The notes under the pieces: model-generated
The model's input: the letters and a program-made list of their open reading frames with translations, nothing else
Database searches by the model: none
Told to the model about the DNA's origin: nothing
Program-made: the position numbers and the translations under genes
In this document: positions 42,144 to 51,984 of the stretch, piece after piece
Position numbering within the stretch: the first letter of the stretch is position 1
Layout of the letters: the number at the start of each line of letters is the position of its first letter
Assembly: GCA_021777105.1 (NCBI GenBank)
Contig: JAIQZQ010000134.1
Location: 1 to 64,000 of the forward strand
DNA: 64,000 nucleotides
Direction: 5' to 3'
DNA from: Candidatus Anammoxibacter sp.
Lineage (GTDB): Bacteria; Planctomycetota; Brocadiia; Brocadiales; Anammoxibacteraceae

Positions 42144-44711
42144 ATGCAAACAAACTATGATTCCACTTTTTTTGCGCCGGACTATTACGAGATCGAGAAA
42201 GACCGGCTTTCGCTAATAATTGATTACGAGGCGCCTAACTGGATTGCGATTGATAAACGAGGCAAACGCGTCATTGATAATATTAAAAACGGCAAAAACG
42301 TTAGAGATCTTATTAACAGTTACGCAAATGATGAAGGCGTTGACCTTGCAAAGGCATGGGCTGAAGTTGACTCGTTTCTGAATGATCTTTTAAGAAGCAA
42401 TTTTATTTCTCAGGAACCGTTAGTTAACGGGGCATACAAAGGCAGAAGCGGTTCTATTGCCTTAAACAAGCTCAATGAGTTGTGGATACACACAAACAAC
42501 ACGTGCAATTTGACCTGCAATCACTGCCTGGTGGATTCCTCGCCGTCCGGCGATAAAGGGCTTGCAGCGGAAGATATTAAGGAAACTGTTGACGCTGCGA
42601 TTAAATTAGGCGTGTCGCGATTCTACTTTACAGGCGGCGAGCCGTTTATGAGGCCGGATATTTTTGAGCTGATTGAGCATATTTGCGGCGTAAATAAAAA
42701 AGAGCTGATTATTCTTACAAACGCGACACTGTTAAAAGATGAACTGATAGAGAGGTTAAACAAGTTTGACAAAGCTTTGTTAAAGATCCAGATAAGCCTT
42801 GACGGCTCAACTTCTGAAATAAACGACGCTTTGCGAGGAGCCGGCAGCTTTGAGCGTATTGTCAAAGGCATACTGAATGTTGTAAAGGCGGGGTTTGAGC
42901 CGACCGCAACCACTGCCGTTACAAAAAACAATGTTGACGACGTTTCCGAGGTTACCAAACTGCTCGCCAAACTTGGGGTTAAAACTCACCATCTTTTATG
43001 GGCGCATAAACGCGGCAGGATAGCCGGCAACGGCGACGACTTCTTTGTGCCCGTGGAGAAGCTTGTTGAAGTTGCAAAGGGGGCTAAAGCCGTGGCTGAA
43101 ACGCTCGGCATCACTGTTGATAATTTTGATTCGTATAAATTCAGGGCCAACGGCAGGACAGGCGCGCGATACGACCTTGGCAACGCTTGCTATGACAGCC
43201 TGTGCGTCTATGCGGACGGGGACGTGTACCCATCGGCGGCTTTTGCGGGGCATAATGGTTTGCAATGCGGCAACATTTTTGAAAATACACTTGAGGAGAT
43301 ATGGAAAAATAGCGCGGTTGCTAAGGCGTTTAGAAACGCGACCTTGCAAAATAAGGATGATTGCGGCAAGTGCCATTTAAAGTTTATTTGCGGCGGAGGC
43401 GATATTGAGCACTCATTTTTCTATTCACCAAACGGTTTTAAAATAAAGGACGACTGCTTTCCGGACGGGGCGGCTATACAGGCGCCTGATCCATATTGCG
43501 GTCTACACAAGGAATTTATAGTTGACGCGGTTTTTGAGCTTGCGATGGAACGCAAGGCTCTGTTTGACAGAAAAACAGGGTTTTCAGCTCCGCGTGTGTT
43601 GCGTTCAATGGGCGAGGGGGCGGTTGATTGCGGCCTGGATGATTGCGCGACAATTCAGGAGTTGAAACAGGACGGCAAAAATCCTGATGCCGCAAAAAAG
43701 GGCAACAACGGCGTTGTGCGAACTCTTCATTCAAATTGCGTGCTCTCATTTGATGTTGATAAACCAAGAAAAGCTGTGCGCGATTTTTACGGCAAGGCCG
43801 CGGAGACGCCACAGGAGGAGCTATGCTGTCCTGTTAAAAATGATGATGCCGACACCAGCCACATCCCCAAGGAAACTCTTGACCGGTTTTACGGATGCGG
43901 CAGCCCAATAACTATCGCCGGTGTTAAAGAGGGGGAAACCCTGGTAGACCTTGGCTCGGGCGCCGGTATTGACTGTTTTATAGCAGCCAAGCGTGTCGGC
44001 GCCAACGGCAAAATCTACGGCATTGATATGACTGATGAGATGTTAAAGGTGGCAAACGAAAGCAAAAAAACAGTGGCAACGAACCTTGGATACGATGTTG
44101 TTGAGTTTCGAAAAGGTTTCTTAGAACAGATACCGGTGGATGACAACTGTGTTGACCTGATTACTTCAAATTGTGTTATCAATCTCTCGCCGGATAAGAA
44201 AGCCGTCTTCGGCGAAATGTGGCGCATACTTAAAGATCATGGAAGGATAGTTATTTCAGACATTGTCTCCGCAAAGGAGACTCCGGATTACATGAGGGCA
44301 AACAAACAGTTGTGGGGCGAATGCATTAGCGGCTCTCTTACGGAAAATGATTTTGTGTCGTTTCTTGAGCAGGTCGGTTTTTACGGCGTTCAAACGTTGA
44401 ATAAGGTATTTTGGAAAGAGGTTGAGGGATACTCGTTCTATTCCGTCACTGTAAAAGGCTATAAATTTGAAAAGACGGATGGTTGCGTTTTTGCGGGGCA
44501 AAAGGCTGTTTATAACGGGCCGTACAAAGCCGCGATTGACGATGAGGGCCATATGTTCCCCAGAAACAGGGAGATTGAAATCTGCGAGGACACCGCCGCA
44601 AAACTTAGTAAACCTCCTTACGCAGGGCAGTTTACTATTATTGGCGGACAAAATGACGGGGCTGCTTCAGCCGGCTGTTGTTCAGATGAAAGCGGTTCGG
44701 CTTGCTGTTAG
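42144..44711 (+). CDS. PqqD / radical SAM / SPASM / ArsM-like methyltransferase fusion
   Basis: 855 residues with four parts. Residues about 15-90 are PqqD-like (a precursor-peptide or substrate-recognition wHTH). The radical SAM core has CNLTCNHC (C121, C125, C128) and FTGGEPFM. A SPASM region near 345-460 contains CYDSLCVYADGDVYPSAAF and CGKCHLKFICGGG, for extra Fe-S clusters. From about 510 follows a methyltransferase like arsenite methyltransferase ArsM: LVDLGSGAGIDCFIAAKRVG, SNCVINLSPDKK, and Cys residues in YGCGSPI and GECISGSL. It ends CCSDESGSACC, a metal-binding tail. The Cys set suggests As(III) methylation or coupling to a thiol ligand; the radical step is unknown. Confidence 0.85.
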   Translation: MQTNYDSTFFAPDYYEIEKDRLSLIIDYEAPNWIAIDKRGKRVIDNIKNGKNVRDLINSYANDEGVDLAKAWAEVDSFLNDLLRSNFISQEPLVNGAYKGRSGSIALNKLNELWIHTNNTCNLTCNHCLVDSSPSGDKGLAAEDIKETVDAAIKLGVSRFYFTGGEPFMRPDIFELIEHICGVNKKELIILTNATLLKDELIERLNKFDKALLKIQISLDGSTSEINDALRGAGSFERIVKGILNVVKAGFEPTATTAVTKNNVDDVSEVTKLLAKLGVKTHHLLWAHKRGRIAGNGDDFFVPVEKLVEVAKGAKAVAETLGITVDNFDSYKFRANGRTGARYDLGNACYDSLCVYADGDVYPSAAFAGHNGLQCGNIFENTLEEIWKNSAVAKAFRNATLQNKDDCGKCHLKFICGGGDIEHSFFYSPNGFKIKDDCFPDGAAIQAPDPYCGLHKEFIVDAVFELAMERKALFDRKTGFSAPRVLRSMGEGAVDCGLDDCATIQELKQDGKNPDAAKKGNNGVVRTLHSNCVLSFDVDKPRKAVRDFYGKAAETPQEELCCPVKNDDADTSHIPKETLDRFYGCGSPITIAGVKEGETLVDLGSGAGIDCFIAAKRVGANGKIYGIDMTDEMLKVANESKKTVATNLGYDVVEFRKGFLEQIPVDDNCVDLITSNCVINLSPDKKAVFGEMWRILKDHGRIVISDIVSAKETPDYMRANKQLWGECISGSLTENDFVSFLEQVGFYGVQTLNKVFWKEVEGYSFYSVTVKGYKFEKTDGCVFAGQKAVYNGPYKAAIDDEGHMFPRNREIEICEDTAAKLSKPPYAGQFTIIGGQNDGAASAGCCSDESGSACC

Positions 44712-44784
44712 TAAATTGGCGCTTGGTTATTCAGGCCGGTTACAAGTTAACGTCGCAGGCTTCTTTGCCTGTGATTAATTAAAA

Positions 44785-44803
44785 CACAGGCAGGATGCCT
44801 GTG
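44785..44803. terminator. Hairpin after the radical SAM fusion
   Basis: CACAGGCA pairs with TGCCTGTG around a 3-nt loop; an inverted relative (GCAGGC/GCCTGTG) lies 30 bp upstream. There is no clear T-run, so termination would be weak or Rho-assisted. The other 200 bp before the phosphate transporter hold no gene. Confidence 0.45.
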
Positions 44804-44922
44804 CCACTACTTATTAAAATCTTAAAATTTGTTAAATAAACTTTATGAAGCAATCCGCAAGGTTGCTACAGCATAAGAAAGGCTTTGGCTAATACGCAGA
44901 TGCGTCGGGAGTTAAACAAGTT

Positions 44923-46047
44923 ATGATAATGTTAATAATTCTATTTTGCGCGACATGTTTTCTCGCATATTCAAATGGTTCCAACGACAACTTTAAAGGA
45001 GTCGCCACTCTTTTCGGCAGCAAAACCACCAATTACAAAAACGCGATCTATCTTGCCACGGTAACGACTTTTGCCGGATCGTTATGCTCTATATTTTTTG
45101 CCAAAACTTTAGTGAAATTGTTTTCTGGCAAAGGATTGGTTCCGCAATACGTTGCTGTTTCTCCTGAATTTCTTGCTGCTGTGGCAATCGGCGCGGCTAC
45201 CGCGGTAATAATCGCGACTTTAACCGGTTTTCCCATCTCAACAACGCACAGCCTGACAGGCTCTTTGGTAGGGGCCGGATTTGCGGCAGTGGGGCCGTTG
45301 GTAAACTTTAGTCTTTTAGGCAAGTCGTTTTTTCTGCCGCTTTTGTTGAGTCCGTTAATTGCGGTTGTCATTGCCGGGGTTCTTTATACAATATTGCGCA
45401 ACATCAGAATTCGTTCCGGCATTACAAAAGAGTCGTGCGTGTGCGTTGAGAGCGGAGGGAAAACCGCGCCCGTGGTTGCATCCGGCTCTATGATGGCTGT
45501 AAAAAATGGAAACGGCGTTAAAGCCTTTATCGGAAAATCAAGCGACTGCGTTGAGATGTATAAGGGCAATGTCTTAGGCATAAATGCGCAAAAAGCGCTT
45601 GATTATATGCATTTTTGTTCAGCCGGGGTTGTTTGTTTTGCCAGAGGCCTTAACGACACCCCCAAGATTGTCGCCCTTTTGCTTATAATAGGCGCGTTTT
45701 CAATACACTGGGGCATGCTTGCGGTTGCTGTAGGCATGGCGGCAGGCGGTTTGCTAAACGCGCGCAAAGTGGCCGAGACTATGAGCAACAAGATAACAAA
45801 AATAAACCATGGTCAGGGATTTGCCGCTAATCTTGTCACCGGTTTACTTGTGATTTTCGCAGGCAAGGCAGGCATGCCGGTGTCTACGACGCACGTCTCG
45901 GTCGGCTCTATTTTCGGTATTGGCGCCGCGACGCGTAAAGTAAACAGTCGCATTGTATTTGAAATATTGCTATCATGGCTCATCACTCTGCCGGCATCCG
46001 CTCTAATTAGCGGCGCGGCGTATTTTGCTTTGCGAAATTTAAGTTAA
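44923..46047 (+). CDS. PiT-family inorganic phosphate transporter
   Basis: 374 residues and about ten membrane segments. The PiT repeats are present: AYSNGSNDNFKGVATLFGSK in the N-terminal half and ARGLNDTPKIVALLLIIGAF in the C-terminal half, each with the ND signature, plus FPISTTHSLTGSLVGAG and MPVSTTHVSVGSIFG. It imports phosphate (and arsenate) with protons or metal-phosphate. Its position next to an ArsM-like fusion is notable, since PiT proteins admit arsenate. A central cytoplasmic loop contains SCVCVESGGK. Confidence 0.9.
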   Translation: MIMLIILFCATCFLAYSNGSNDNFKGVATLFGSKTTNYKNAIYLATVTTFAGSLCSIFFAKTLVKLFSGKGLVPQYVAVSPEFLAAVAIGAATAVIIATLTGFPISTTHSLTGSLVGAGFAAVGPLVNFSLLGKSFFLPLLLSPLIAVVIAGVLYTILRNIRIRSGITKESCVCVESGGKTAPVVASGSMMAVKNGNGVKAFIGKSSDCVEMYKGNVLGINAQKALDYMHFCSAGVVCFARGLNDTPKIVALLLIIGAFSIHWGMLAVAVGMAAGGLLNARKVAETMSNKITKINHGQGFAANLVTGLLVIFAGKAGMPVSTTHVSVGSIFGIGAATRKVNSRIVFEILLSWLITLPASALISGAAYFALRNLS

Positions 46048-46141
46048 AGGCCGCGCTTTAAATAATCTTTGTGAGTTCAAAATGAATTCAGAGATAATAT
46101 TAATAGTGGCAATTAAGAGAGCCCGAAGGCCACCGTATAAG

Positions 46142-46325
46142 CAAGTGACTAAAGTGATCTAAAGTTAAAAGTGAACTAAAGTATAGGTATATATATTATT
46201 TGCAGATGACTATGATGGAAGGCTGACAAATCTAAACCGCTCCATCATTTCAGTCTCTTGCTTTTTAATAAAAAATATACCTAAACTTTAGCTCATTTTA
46301 GTTCACTTTACACTTTAGTCACTTG
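46142..46325. repeat. 184-bp palindromic repeat element
   Basis: The outer 15 bp (46142-46156 and 46311-46325) are perfect inverted copies; inner parts of both arms (GTGAACTAAAGTATAGGTAT-type against its complement) continue the pairing to about 50 bp per arm. The 85-bp centre has its own weak inverted pair (GATGGA/TCCATC). No coding capacity. A MITE-like element or large hairpin between convergently spaced operons. Confidence 0.6.
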
Positions 46326-46426
46326 AACATTGCTGAGGCGCGAAAGATACAGGCCTAATTCCTGAGATCAGTTTGCGCTTGCTAATCTTTTACAAAAATA
46401 TTATATCTTTATACCAACCAATTATC

Positions 46427-47956
46427 ATGTACATTGCTTTAATAATAGCTATCCTTGTCCTTTATTGCCCAGCCGCATTGTGGCTTTTTCTATACGGCAT
46501 GAACAACTACTATATGATCGTCCTCTATTTTAAAAACGTTAAGAAAGAGACGGCTCAAAACAAGGAGTTTCTGGAACGTTTTTGGGCGACGTATAAAATG
46601 GATGATTTGCCGAAAGTCACCACGCAATTGCCGATTTACAATGAAAAGAATGTTGCCGAGCGCCTGATTGACGCCGTTGTAAAAATTGATTACCCTAAAG
46701 AGTTGCATGAGATTCAGGTTCTGGACGACTCTAATGATGAAACAAGGGACATTGTGACTGCGGCCGTCGAGAAATATATTGGGCTGGGTTACGATATACA
46801 ATTGATTACCAGACATAACAGAGAAGGCTATAAGGCCGGCGCGTTAAACAAGGGATTGCAATGCGCAAAAGGGGAGTTTATAGCTATCTTTGACGCTGAT
46901 TTTGTTCCGGAAAAAGACTTTCTGTATAACACTATTCCATTTTTCTATGAGCGCGACAAGGTTGCCCTGGTTCAGACAAGATGGGGGCACTTAAACAGGG
47001 ACTATTCCCTCTTAACCGTGGCCCAGAGCATAGGCATGGACGGGCACTTTATTATAGAGCAGAGCGCAAGAACCTGGAATGGGTTTTATATGAATTTTAA
47101 CGGCACTGCCGGTGTTTGGAGGAAAGAGGCGATAGCCGACGCGGACGGTTGGCATTACGACACATTGACTGAGGATTTAGACCTCTCATACAGGGCGCAA
47201 TTAAATGGATGGAAGACCAAATATTTGCATGATGTAGTCACCCCGGCGGAGCTGCCTGTTGATATAAACGCTTATAAATCCCAACAACACAGGTGGGCAA
47301 AAGGGTCTATACAGACTTCAAAAAAGATATTGCCCCGCGTGTTCAGGGCAAATGACGGGCTGTTAAAAAAGATAGAGGCCTTTATGCATCTTAATCAATA
47401 TATGGTTCATCCCATGATGATTATTCTAGCGGTTTTATCGCTTCCATTGATACTTCTTGTTAAACATGAGGTTGATGTCCAACCTATGCCGTTATCAATG
47501 GCGGCTATTTTGGCTCCGATATTTTTAGGCGCTTTTGCGCCATCGTTTCTTTATGTGGTTTCACAAAAAGCGCTTTATAAGGATTGGAAATCGCGCTGCC
47601 TGTACATACCGGCGCTTATGTTTATAGGGTGCGGCGTTGCGGTAAACAACACAAAAGCAGTTATGGAAGCCTTGCTTAACATTAAAAGCGGCTTTGTAAG
47701 AACTCCAAAATATGGAATAGTTAACCGCGGCAAAAAGGCATTTGTTAAAAACTACGCATTGCCTCCACGGCTTCTTTTTGTGGGCGAGCTTGCTTTGAGC
47801 CTGTACTGCTTTGCCGGCTTTATGCAGTATGCCTGCTGCAATGAGTTTATATTTGGCCCGTTTTTGTTGATGTACGCAATCGGTTTCTTTTATGTAGGCT
47901 CGGTTACTATCATTCAAAGATTAAAGGCCCGGAAAAGTTGCTGCGAACCGCTTTAA
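46427..47956 (+). CDS. Membrane glycosyltransferase family 2 (cellulose-synthase-like)
   Basis: About 509 residues from the ATG before YIALIIAILVLY. Motifs run in order: TTQLPIYNEKNV, LDDSNDET, FDADFVPEKD, TEDLDLSYRAQ and QQHRWAKGS (D, DxD, TED, QxxRW), the processive GT2 signature. An N-terminal helix and four or more C-terminal helices form the export channel. It polymerises a polysaccharide from a UDP-sugar at the inner membrane; the product is unknown. No bcsB- or PilZ-like partner is seen. The upstream frame extension is disregarded. Confidence 0.9.
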   Translation: MYIALIIAILVLYCPAALWLFLYGMNNYYMIVLYFKNVKKETAQNKEFLERFWATYKMDDLPKVTTQLPIYNEKNVAERLIDAVVKIDYPKELHEIQVLDDSNDETRDIVTAAVEKYIGLGYDIQLITRHNREGYKAGALNKGLQCAKGEFIAIFDADFVPEKDFLYNTIPFFYERDKVALVQTRWGHLNRDYSLLTVAQSIGMDGHFIIEQSARTWNGFYMNFNGTAGVWRKEAIADADGWHYDTLTEDLDLSYRAQLNGWKTKYLHDVVTPAELPVDINAYKSQQHRWAKGSIQTSKKILPRVFRANDGLLKKIEAFMHLNQYMVHPMMIILAVLSLPLILLVKHEVDVQPMPLSMAAILAPIFLGAFAPSFLYVVSQKALYKDWKSRCLYIPALMFIGCGVAVNNTKAVMEALLNIKSGFVRTPKYGIVNRGKKAFVKNYALPPRLLFVGELALSLYCFAGFMQYACCNEFIFGPFLLMYAIGFFYVGSVTIIQRLKARKSCCEPL

Positions 47957-47961
47957 TGTCT

Positions 47962-48252
47962 TTATCGGGAAACCTGTTTTTTCTTCTGCTTCATCTCTTG
48001 TTTTTTCACCTTGCGTTTATTGCCGGGGCCTTCAAGGTCCGCCTTGTCTTTTACAAGTTTGGCAAACCTCCTCTCAATCTCTCCTGTTGACCGTTCAGAC
48101 AGTATCTGCCTCATTGACCAATGCCTTGCGTTCTGAATGCCGGCGTCATCCGCCTTTTGGCGAAGGGATATAAAAAACTCCAGCTTCTCTTTCTGCTTAT
48201 CGTCGTCAAATTGTGACAGGTACTTTTCCAGCTTAGTGGGTATATCTTTCAT
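47962..48252 (-). CDS. Small basic hypothetical protein
   Basis: 96 residues, highly charged: LEKYLSQFDDDKQKEKLEFF near the start and a poly-Lys tail KKQEMKQKKKQVSR. The middle, WSMRQILSERSTGEIERRF, is helical. No family is recognised. It is convergent with the glycosyltransferase, with 5 bp between the stops, and about 50 bp after the next minus-strand gene, so it could be the second cistron of that unit. Confidence 0.55.
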   Translation of the reverse strand: MKDIPTKLEKYLSQFDDDKQKEKLEFFISLRQKADDAGIQNARHWSMRQILSERSTGEIERRFAKLVKDKADLEGPGNKRKVKKQEMKQKKKQVSR

Positions 48253-48299
48253 TATTTTTTATTTTTTCCTTTTGCCTTTCCCGGCATGTCAGGGCTCGA

Positions 48300-49481
48300 C
48301 TATAGCATATCTATCAGATATGAACGGTTATCAAAAAATGTTTTGGCTTGTTGGGCGATCAACTCTTCAGCTTTGGCGGTGGGCCATCCCCATGTGTCGT
48401 TAACAAATGTTAATGTTCTAGCGAAATAGAGCGTTCTAAAAGTCTCAAGCAGGTTTTCATGGTCGCTTACCTTATTAAACGAAGCAATCATCTCATAAAC
48501 AACTTTTACCCACAACTCTTCGCTCATATCCATATTGCCGCTTTCATACCTGCCTTTAACTGCCTTGAAAGTCTCCTTTCTCAAATATTTGCCCATGTCT
48601 TTAAGCGAGACTGCAAACCCGTCCGCTACCTTCTCTCTTAAAGCTTCGCGGTCCAATGTCAGGCTTTGCTCTTTTTCCAGTTTTTTCTTGCCGTTTTTCT
48701 CTGTAATCAGCACTGTCTTCAGGTCTTGCCATTTTTCAACATTATTAACTAGGGCCAGGAATGCGGTGCCGATCACCTGAATAAACATAGGGCCAAGCTT
48801 TGGAGCCGACGGTTTATGAATCTTTGTGCCGAGCCCGACCTGGCTAACCTTAAATCCGCCAAGGATAGCGTTAAGCGTAAGGAATATATCCACGCCGTAC
48901 ATCCCCGTAGTCCTATGCCAGGGTTGCAGCAACAGGTAATCCGCAAACCTGCTGCTCAACGCAAAATCACCGCCGATCGGCTGGCGCAAATCCATGCATA
49001 ATAGGCCGTATATCATAGGGTAGCAGATGTTGTTTGTGATAGTGCCGTCGTATTTATGGCGGGAATATATCGGGGTTACGTAATCGCCCCCTTTCAGGAT
49101 AGGTTCTGCAAAATATTTTACCCATTCCGGGGTTACGCTTTTTATATCTCCATCAATGCACACCGTGGCCCTTGCGCCTAATTGATTGCCTTTTCTGAAC
49201 ATATTTTCAAAATTGTAACCCTTGCCGGCCACTTCAGGCGGCGTTGTTATATATATTTTTGGAGTAGTAGTCTTAGTTTTCATAAAAGCGCCTTTAGTGT
49301 CGTCCGGCGAATCGTTGTCGCAATTCATAATAACGCATTTTTTATCTTTAAAATATTTTTTTAGGCCAAGGTCAACCTGATGCGTAACATGGGCGATGTT
49401 TGCCGCCTCTTTATATGACGCAATGCCCACAATAATATCCGCCCTTTTAACATTTTCCGGGTTTAACTCATATTCAAACAT
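48300..49481 (-). CDS. Glycosyltransferase of glucosyl/mannosylglycerate synthase type
   Basis: 393 residues in a GT-A fold resembling synthases of glucosylglycerate and mannosylglycerate (GT81/GT78-like). Motifs are ADIIVGIASYKEAANIAHV, TTPPEVAGKGYNFENMF, VCIDGDIKSVTPEW (the DxD metal motif), QPIGGDFALS and YGVDIFLTLNA. The typical product is a compatible solute made from NDP-sugar and a glycerate. No phosphatase partner is adjacent. The C-terminal 120 residues are helical, as in this group. Confidence 0.75.
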   Translation of the reverse strand: MFEYELNPENVKRADIIVGIASYKEAANIAHVTHQVDLGLKKYFKDKKCVIMNCDNDSPDDTKGAFMKTKTTTPKIYITTPPEVAGKGYNFENMFRKGNQLGARATVCIDGDIKSVTPEWVKYFAEPILKGGDYVTPIYSRHKYDGTITNNICYPMIYGLLCMDLRQPIGGDFALSSRFADYLLLQPWHRTTGMYGVDIFLTLNAILGGFKVSQVGLGTKIHKPSAPKLGPMFIQVIGTAFLALVNNVEKWQDLKTVLITEKNGKKKLEKEQSLTLDREALREKVADGFAVSLKDMGKYLRKETFKAVKGRYESGNMDMSEELWVKVVYEMIASFNKVSDHENLLETFRTLYFARTLTFVNDTWGWPTAKAEELIAQQAKTFFDNRSYLIDML

Positions 49482-49528
49482 AACGTTCCTTTCAAAATTA
49501 TAATTAACGCTTTTGGGTTATTTCATTT

Positions 49529-49558
49529 GTTGGTTCAAGGTCTCAGACTTGAACCAAC
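49529..49558. repeat. Palindrome of the GTTGGTTCAAG family
   Basis: GTTGGTTCAAG faces its complement CTTGAACCAAC with CTCAGA-like sequence between, making an 11-bp hairpin upstream of the glycosyltransferase gene. Partial copies are at 52029-52056, 55772-55791 and 59944-59962. A dispersed REP-like palindrome. Confidence 0.6.
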
Positions 49559-49603
49559 GTTGCGCAAATATCTTTACATTTTTCAAACTGCCAACTTATT
49601 AGC

Positions 49604-50395
49604 CTATGTCTGCCCCCTGAGTTTTGTCCACACCAGTCCCATATATTCATAAACCGCCGCTTCCAGGGCGCTAATTCTGCCGGAGCTTGGGAAAAACGAG
49701 CCGGGATGCATACCTTTGCTCTTTTTTACAGTGTGTCCGACCGGCGCGGGAATCGGCTTCATGCCGATCTTTTTAAAAAGACCCATTGCCCTCGGCATAT
49801 GCGACGCCGACGTCACCAGTATAAACGGGTCCTCGCCTACTATGGTTTTGATTAAATCCGCCTGATCTTTTGTGTCGTTTGAAGTTGTCTCCAGAACAAT
49901 ATTCTCTTGTTCCACCCCGATAGACGCCGCCACATCCGCCATAACTTTAGCGTTGGGCACCGGGTCAAATCCACCCGTGCCTCCTGACAATAACAGCTTG
50001 CTGCCGGGTATCAGACGGTGCAACCGCGCGGCTTCAACCAGGCGAACAAGCGATTGATAATTTAACCGGCTCGCCATTGGCAACCTTTTATCGGACGTGT
50101 GCCCTCCCGCCAAAACCACTATTAACTTGCTTGGCGTGTCCTTATACATTGCAAGTTTCTCCGCCGGGTTTTGCGTGTCGTATGGTTTATATTGCTTCTC
50201 AAGTCTGCCAATCATAAATTTGCCAATGTCAGTGGCGCTTACTATAAGCAAGACAAATACAGCTATAGAAACCAGAATCTTCCCTGTCTTTTGTTTCTTG
50301 CTAAACCAAAGCAAGATCAAACCCGCCAATAATATATAAATAGTCAGCGGAACCGGAAAGAAAAACTGAGAAATAATTTTTTTTAAAATATACAT
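49604..50395 (-). CDS. YdcF/ElyC-family membrane protein (DUF218)
   Basis: 263 residues with two N-terminal membrane helices (VPLTIYILLAGLILLWF and VSIAVFVLLIVSATDI). The DUF218 domain follows: LIVVLAGGHTSDKR, LIPGSKLLLSGGTGGFDP, DTKDQADLI and FILVTSASHMPRAMGLFKK. ElyC-type proteins influence envelope polysaccharide and peptidoglycan precursor metabolism, which fits two neighbouring glycosyltransferase genes. Monocistronic on the minus strand. Confidence 0.85.
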   Translation of the reverse strand: MYILKKIISQFFFPVPLTIYILLAGLILLWFSKKQKTGKILVSIAVFVLLIVSATDIGKFMIGRLEKQYKPYDTQNPAEKLAMYKDTPSKLIVVLAGGHTSDKRLPMASRLNYQSLVRLVEAARLHRLIPGSKLLLSGGTGGFDPVPNAKVMADVAASIGVEQENIVLETTSNDTKDQADLIKTIVGEDPFILVTSASHMPRAMGLFKKIGMKPIPAPVGHTVKKSKGMHPGSFFPSSGRISALEAAVYEYMGLVWTKLRGQT

Positions 50396-50771
50396 ATTGT
50401 TACCTTGGCTTAAGGCTTGCCGAGACTCGTTCCATAACTCCTGTTTGGTTGAGCCCTATACCAATTAATTTAATTTATATTTAAACCTGCTATTTATTAA
50501 CGAAGATAAGTGAAAATTAGAGGTTGGCGCGCTTTTGCCTTGCCGGTTTGCCTGAGCAAGGTATAAGTTTAGTACAGTTAACAGCTTATGTCAAAATCAA
50601 AATAGAAATTTTAACAAATACATTAAATGGAATATAGCTTATGAGCATCCTGATATTTCTATATAATTCAGCATGCCTGGATTAAGGTTTTACTAACAAC
50701 ATAGTTTGCGCTAAAATATTTCTTGAGTTTTTATTTTATTTAGCAATTGTTTTTGAAAGGACGGTAAAACT
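50396..50771. other. Intergenic region before citrate synthase
   Basis: 376 bp without a gene. The GAAAGGACGG before the citrate synthase ATG is a good ribosome binding site; the promoter cannot be fixed by eye. Confidence 0.4.
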
Positions 50772-51914
50772 ATGGACAACGTTCAATTCGCAAAAGGGCT
50801 TGAAGGCGTTATTGCAGCTGAAACTACGATCTGCAAAATTGACGGCGAGAACGGCAAGCTCTACTATTACGGCTACTCAATTGAAGACCTGGCCGAGCTT
50901 TCGGATTTTGAAGAGGTGTCGTACCTCCTGCTTTATGAGAAGCTTCCAACCTCCGCGCAACTTGACGAATTTAGAAGCAACCTCCGCGCCGGCCGCAATC
51001 TTGCCCCGCAAATAGTTGAGATGATTCGCAGCTTTCCGGAAAAGGCGCACCCAATGGAGCTTCTGCAATCCGTCATATCATATCTAAGCGGCTATGTTGA
51101 GCACAAGATCGATCATTCCCCATCCTGCAACTGCAGGATCACCCTGCATCAGATTGCGCAAATATCAACCGTTATAGCCGCATGGGAACGGTTGCGCAAA
51201 GGCAAGGATTTTGTCGCCCCGCGCGACGATCTTTCGCACGGCGCCAATTTCCTGTACATGATCAGAGGCGAAAAACCAGAACCGTACGAAGGCGATATTA
51301 TGGACAAATGTCTCACCCTGCACGCCGAGCACGGCTTTAACGCATCAACTTTTACAGCGCGCGTAGTCGCCTCGACACTGTCCACATGTTATTGCAGCAT
51401 TTCCGCCGCAATAGGGTCTCTATACGGCTCCCTCCATGGCGGGGCCAACGAACGCGTGATGGATATGGTTGACGAAATAGGCTCAAAGGAGAATGTTAAA
51501 CCATGGATTGAAAACGCGTTGAGCAAAAAACAGAAAGTGATGGGAATGGGCCACAGGGTTTATAAAGTTAAAGATCCAAGATCAACGATTATGGAACAAT
51601 TTCTAGTTGAACTCTCAGAGAAAAAGGGAGACTCCAAATATTACGATATCCTGAAAGAGGTTGAAAATGAGTTCCGCTCCAAAATGGAGGCAAAAGGCAA
51701 ACCCATACATCCAAATGTAGACTTCTTCTCCGGCGCCGTTTACCGCCTGCTTGGCATTCCCGTAGTCCTTTTCACCCCGCTATTCGCCGCCGCAAGGGTT
51801 TCAGGCTGGCTGGCCCATATACTTGAGCAACGCAAAGACAACCGCTTGTACCGTCCAAAAGGTCTTTACAAAGGGACTGAACCAAAGGCGTTCGACCCGA
51901 TTGATAAAAGGTAA
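50772..51914 (+). CDS. gltA: Citrate synthase
   Basis: 380 residues, the length of the short dimeric (type II) citrate/2-methylcitrate synthases. The catalytic His of GHRVYKVKDPRS, the upstream His in LYGSLHGGANERVM, and the Asp in HPNVDFFSGAVYRLLGIP are all in place. It condenses acetyl-CoA with oxaloacetate in the cytoplasm. 2-Methylcitrate synthase cannot be excluded, but no prp genes are nearby. Its terminator follows at 51985. Confidence 0.92.
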   Translation: MDNVQFAKGLEGVIAAETTICKIDGENGKLYYYGYSIEDLAELSDFEEVSYLLLYEKLPTSAQLDEFRSNLRAGRNLAPQIVEMIRSFPEKAHPMELLQSVISYLSGYVEHKIDHSPSCNCRITLHQIAQISTVIAAWERLRKGKDFVAPRDDLSHGANFLYMIRGEKPEPYEGDIMDKCLTLHAEHGFNASTFTARVVASTLSTCYCSISAAIGSLYGSLHGGANERVMDMVDEIGSKENVKPWIENALSKKQKVMGMGHRVYKVKDPRSTIMEQFLVELSEKKGDSKYYDILKEVENEFRSKMEAKGKPIHPNVDFFSGAVYRLLGIPVVLFTPLFAAARVSGWLAHILEQRKDNRLYRPKGLYKGTEPKAFDPIDKR

Positions 51915-51984
51915 GGGCGCGTGGCGCGGAGAGCAAAGAGCCTAGCGCAAAAGTAAAAAGGTCGGAATCTATTTTGATTTTGAA

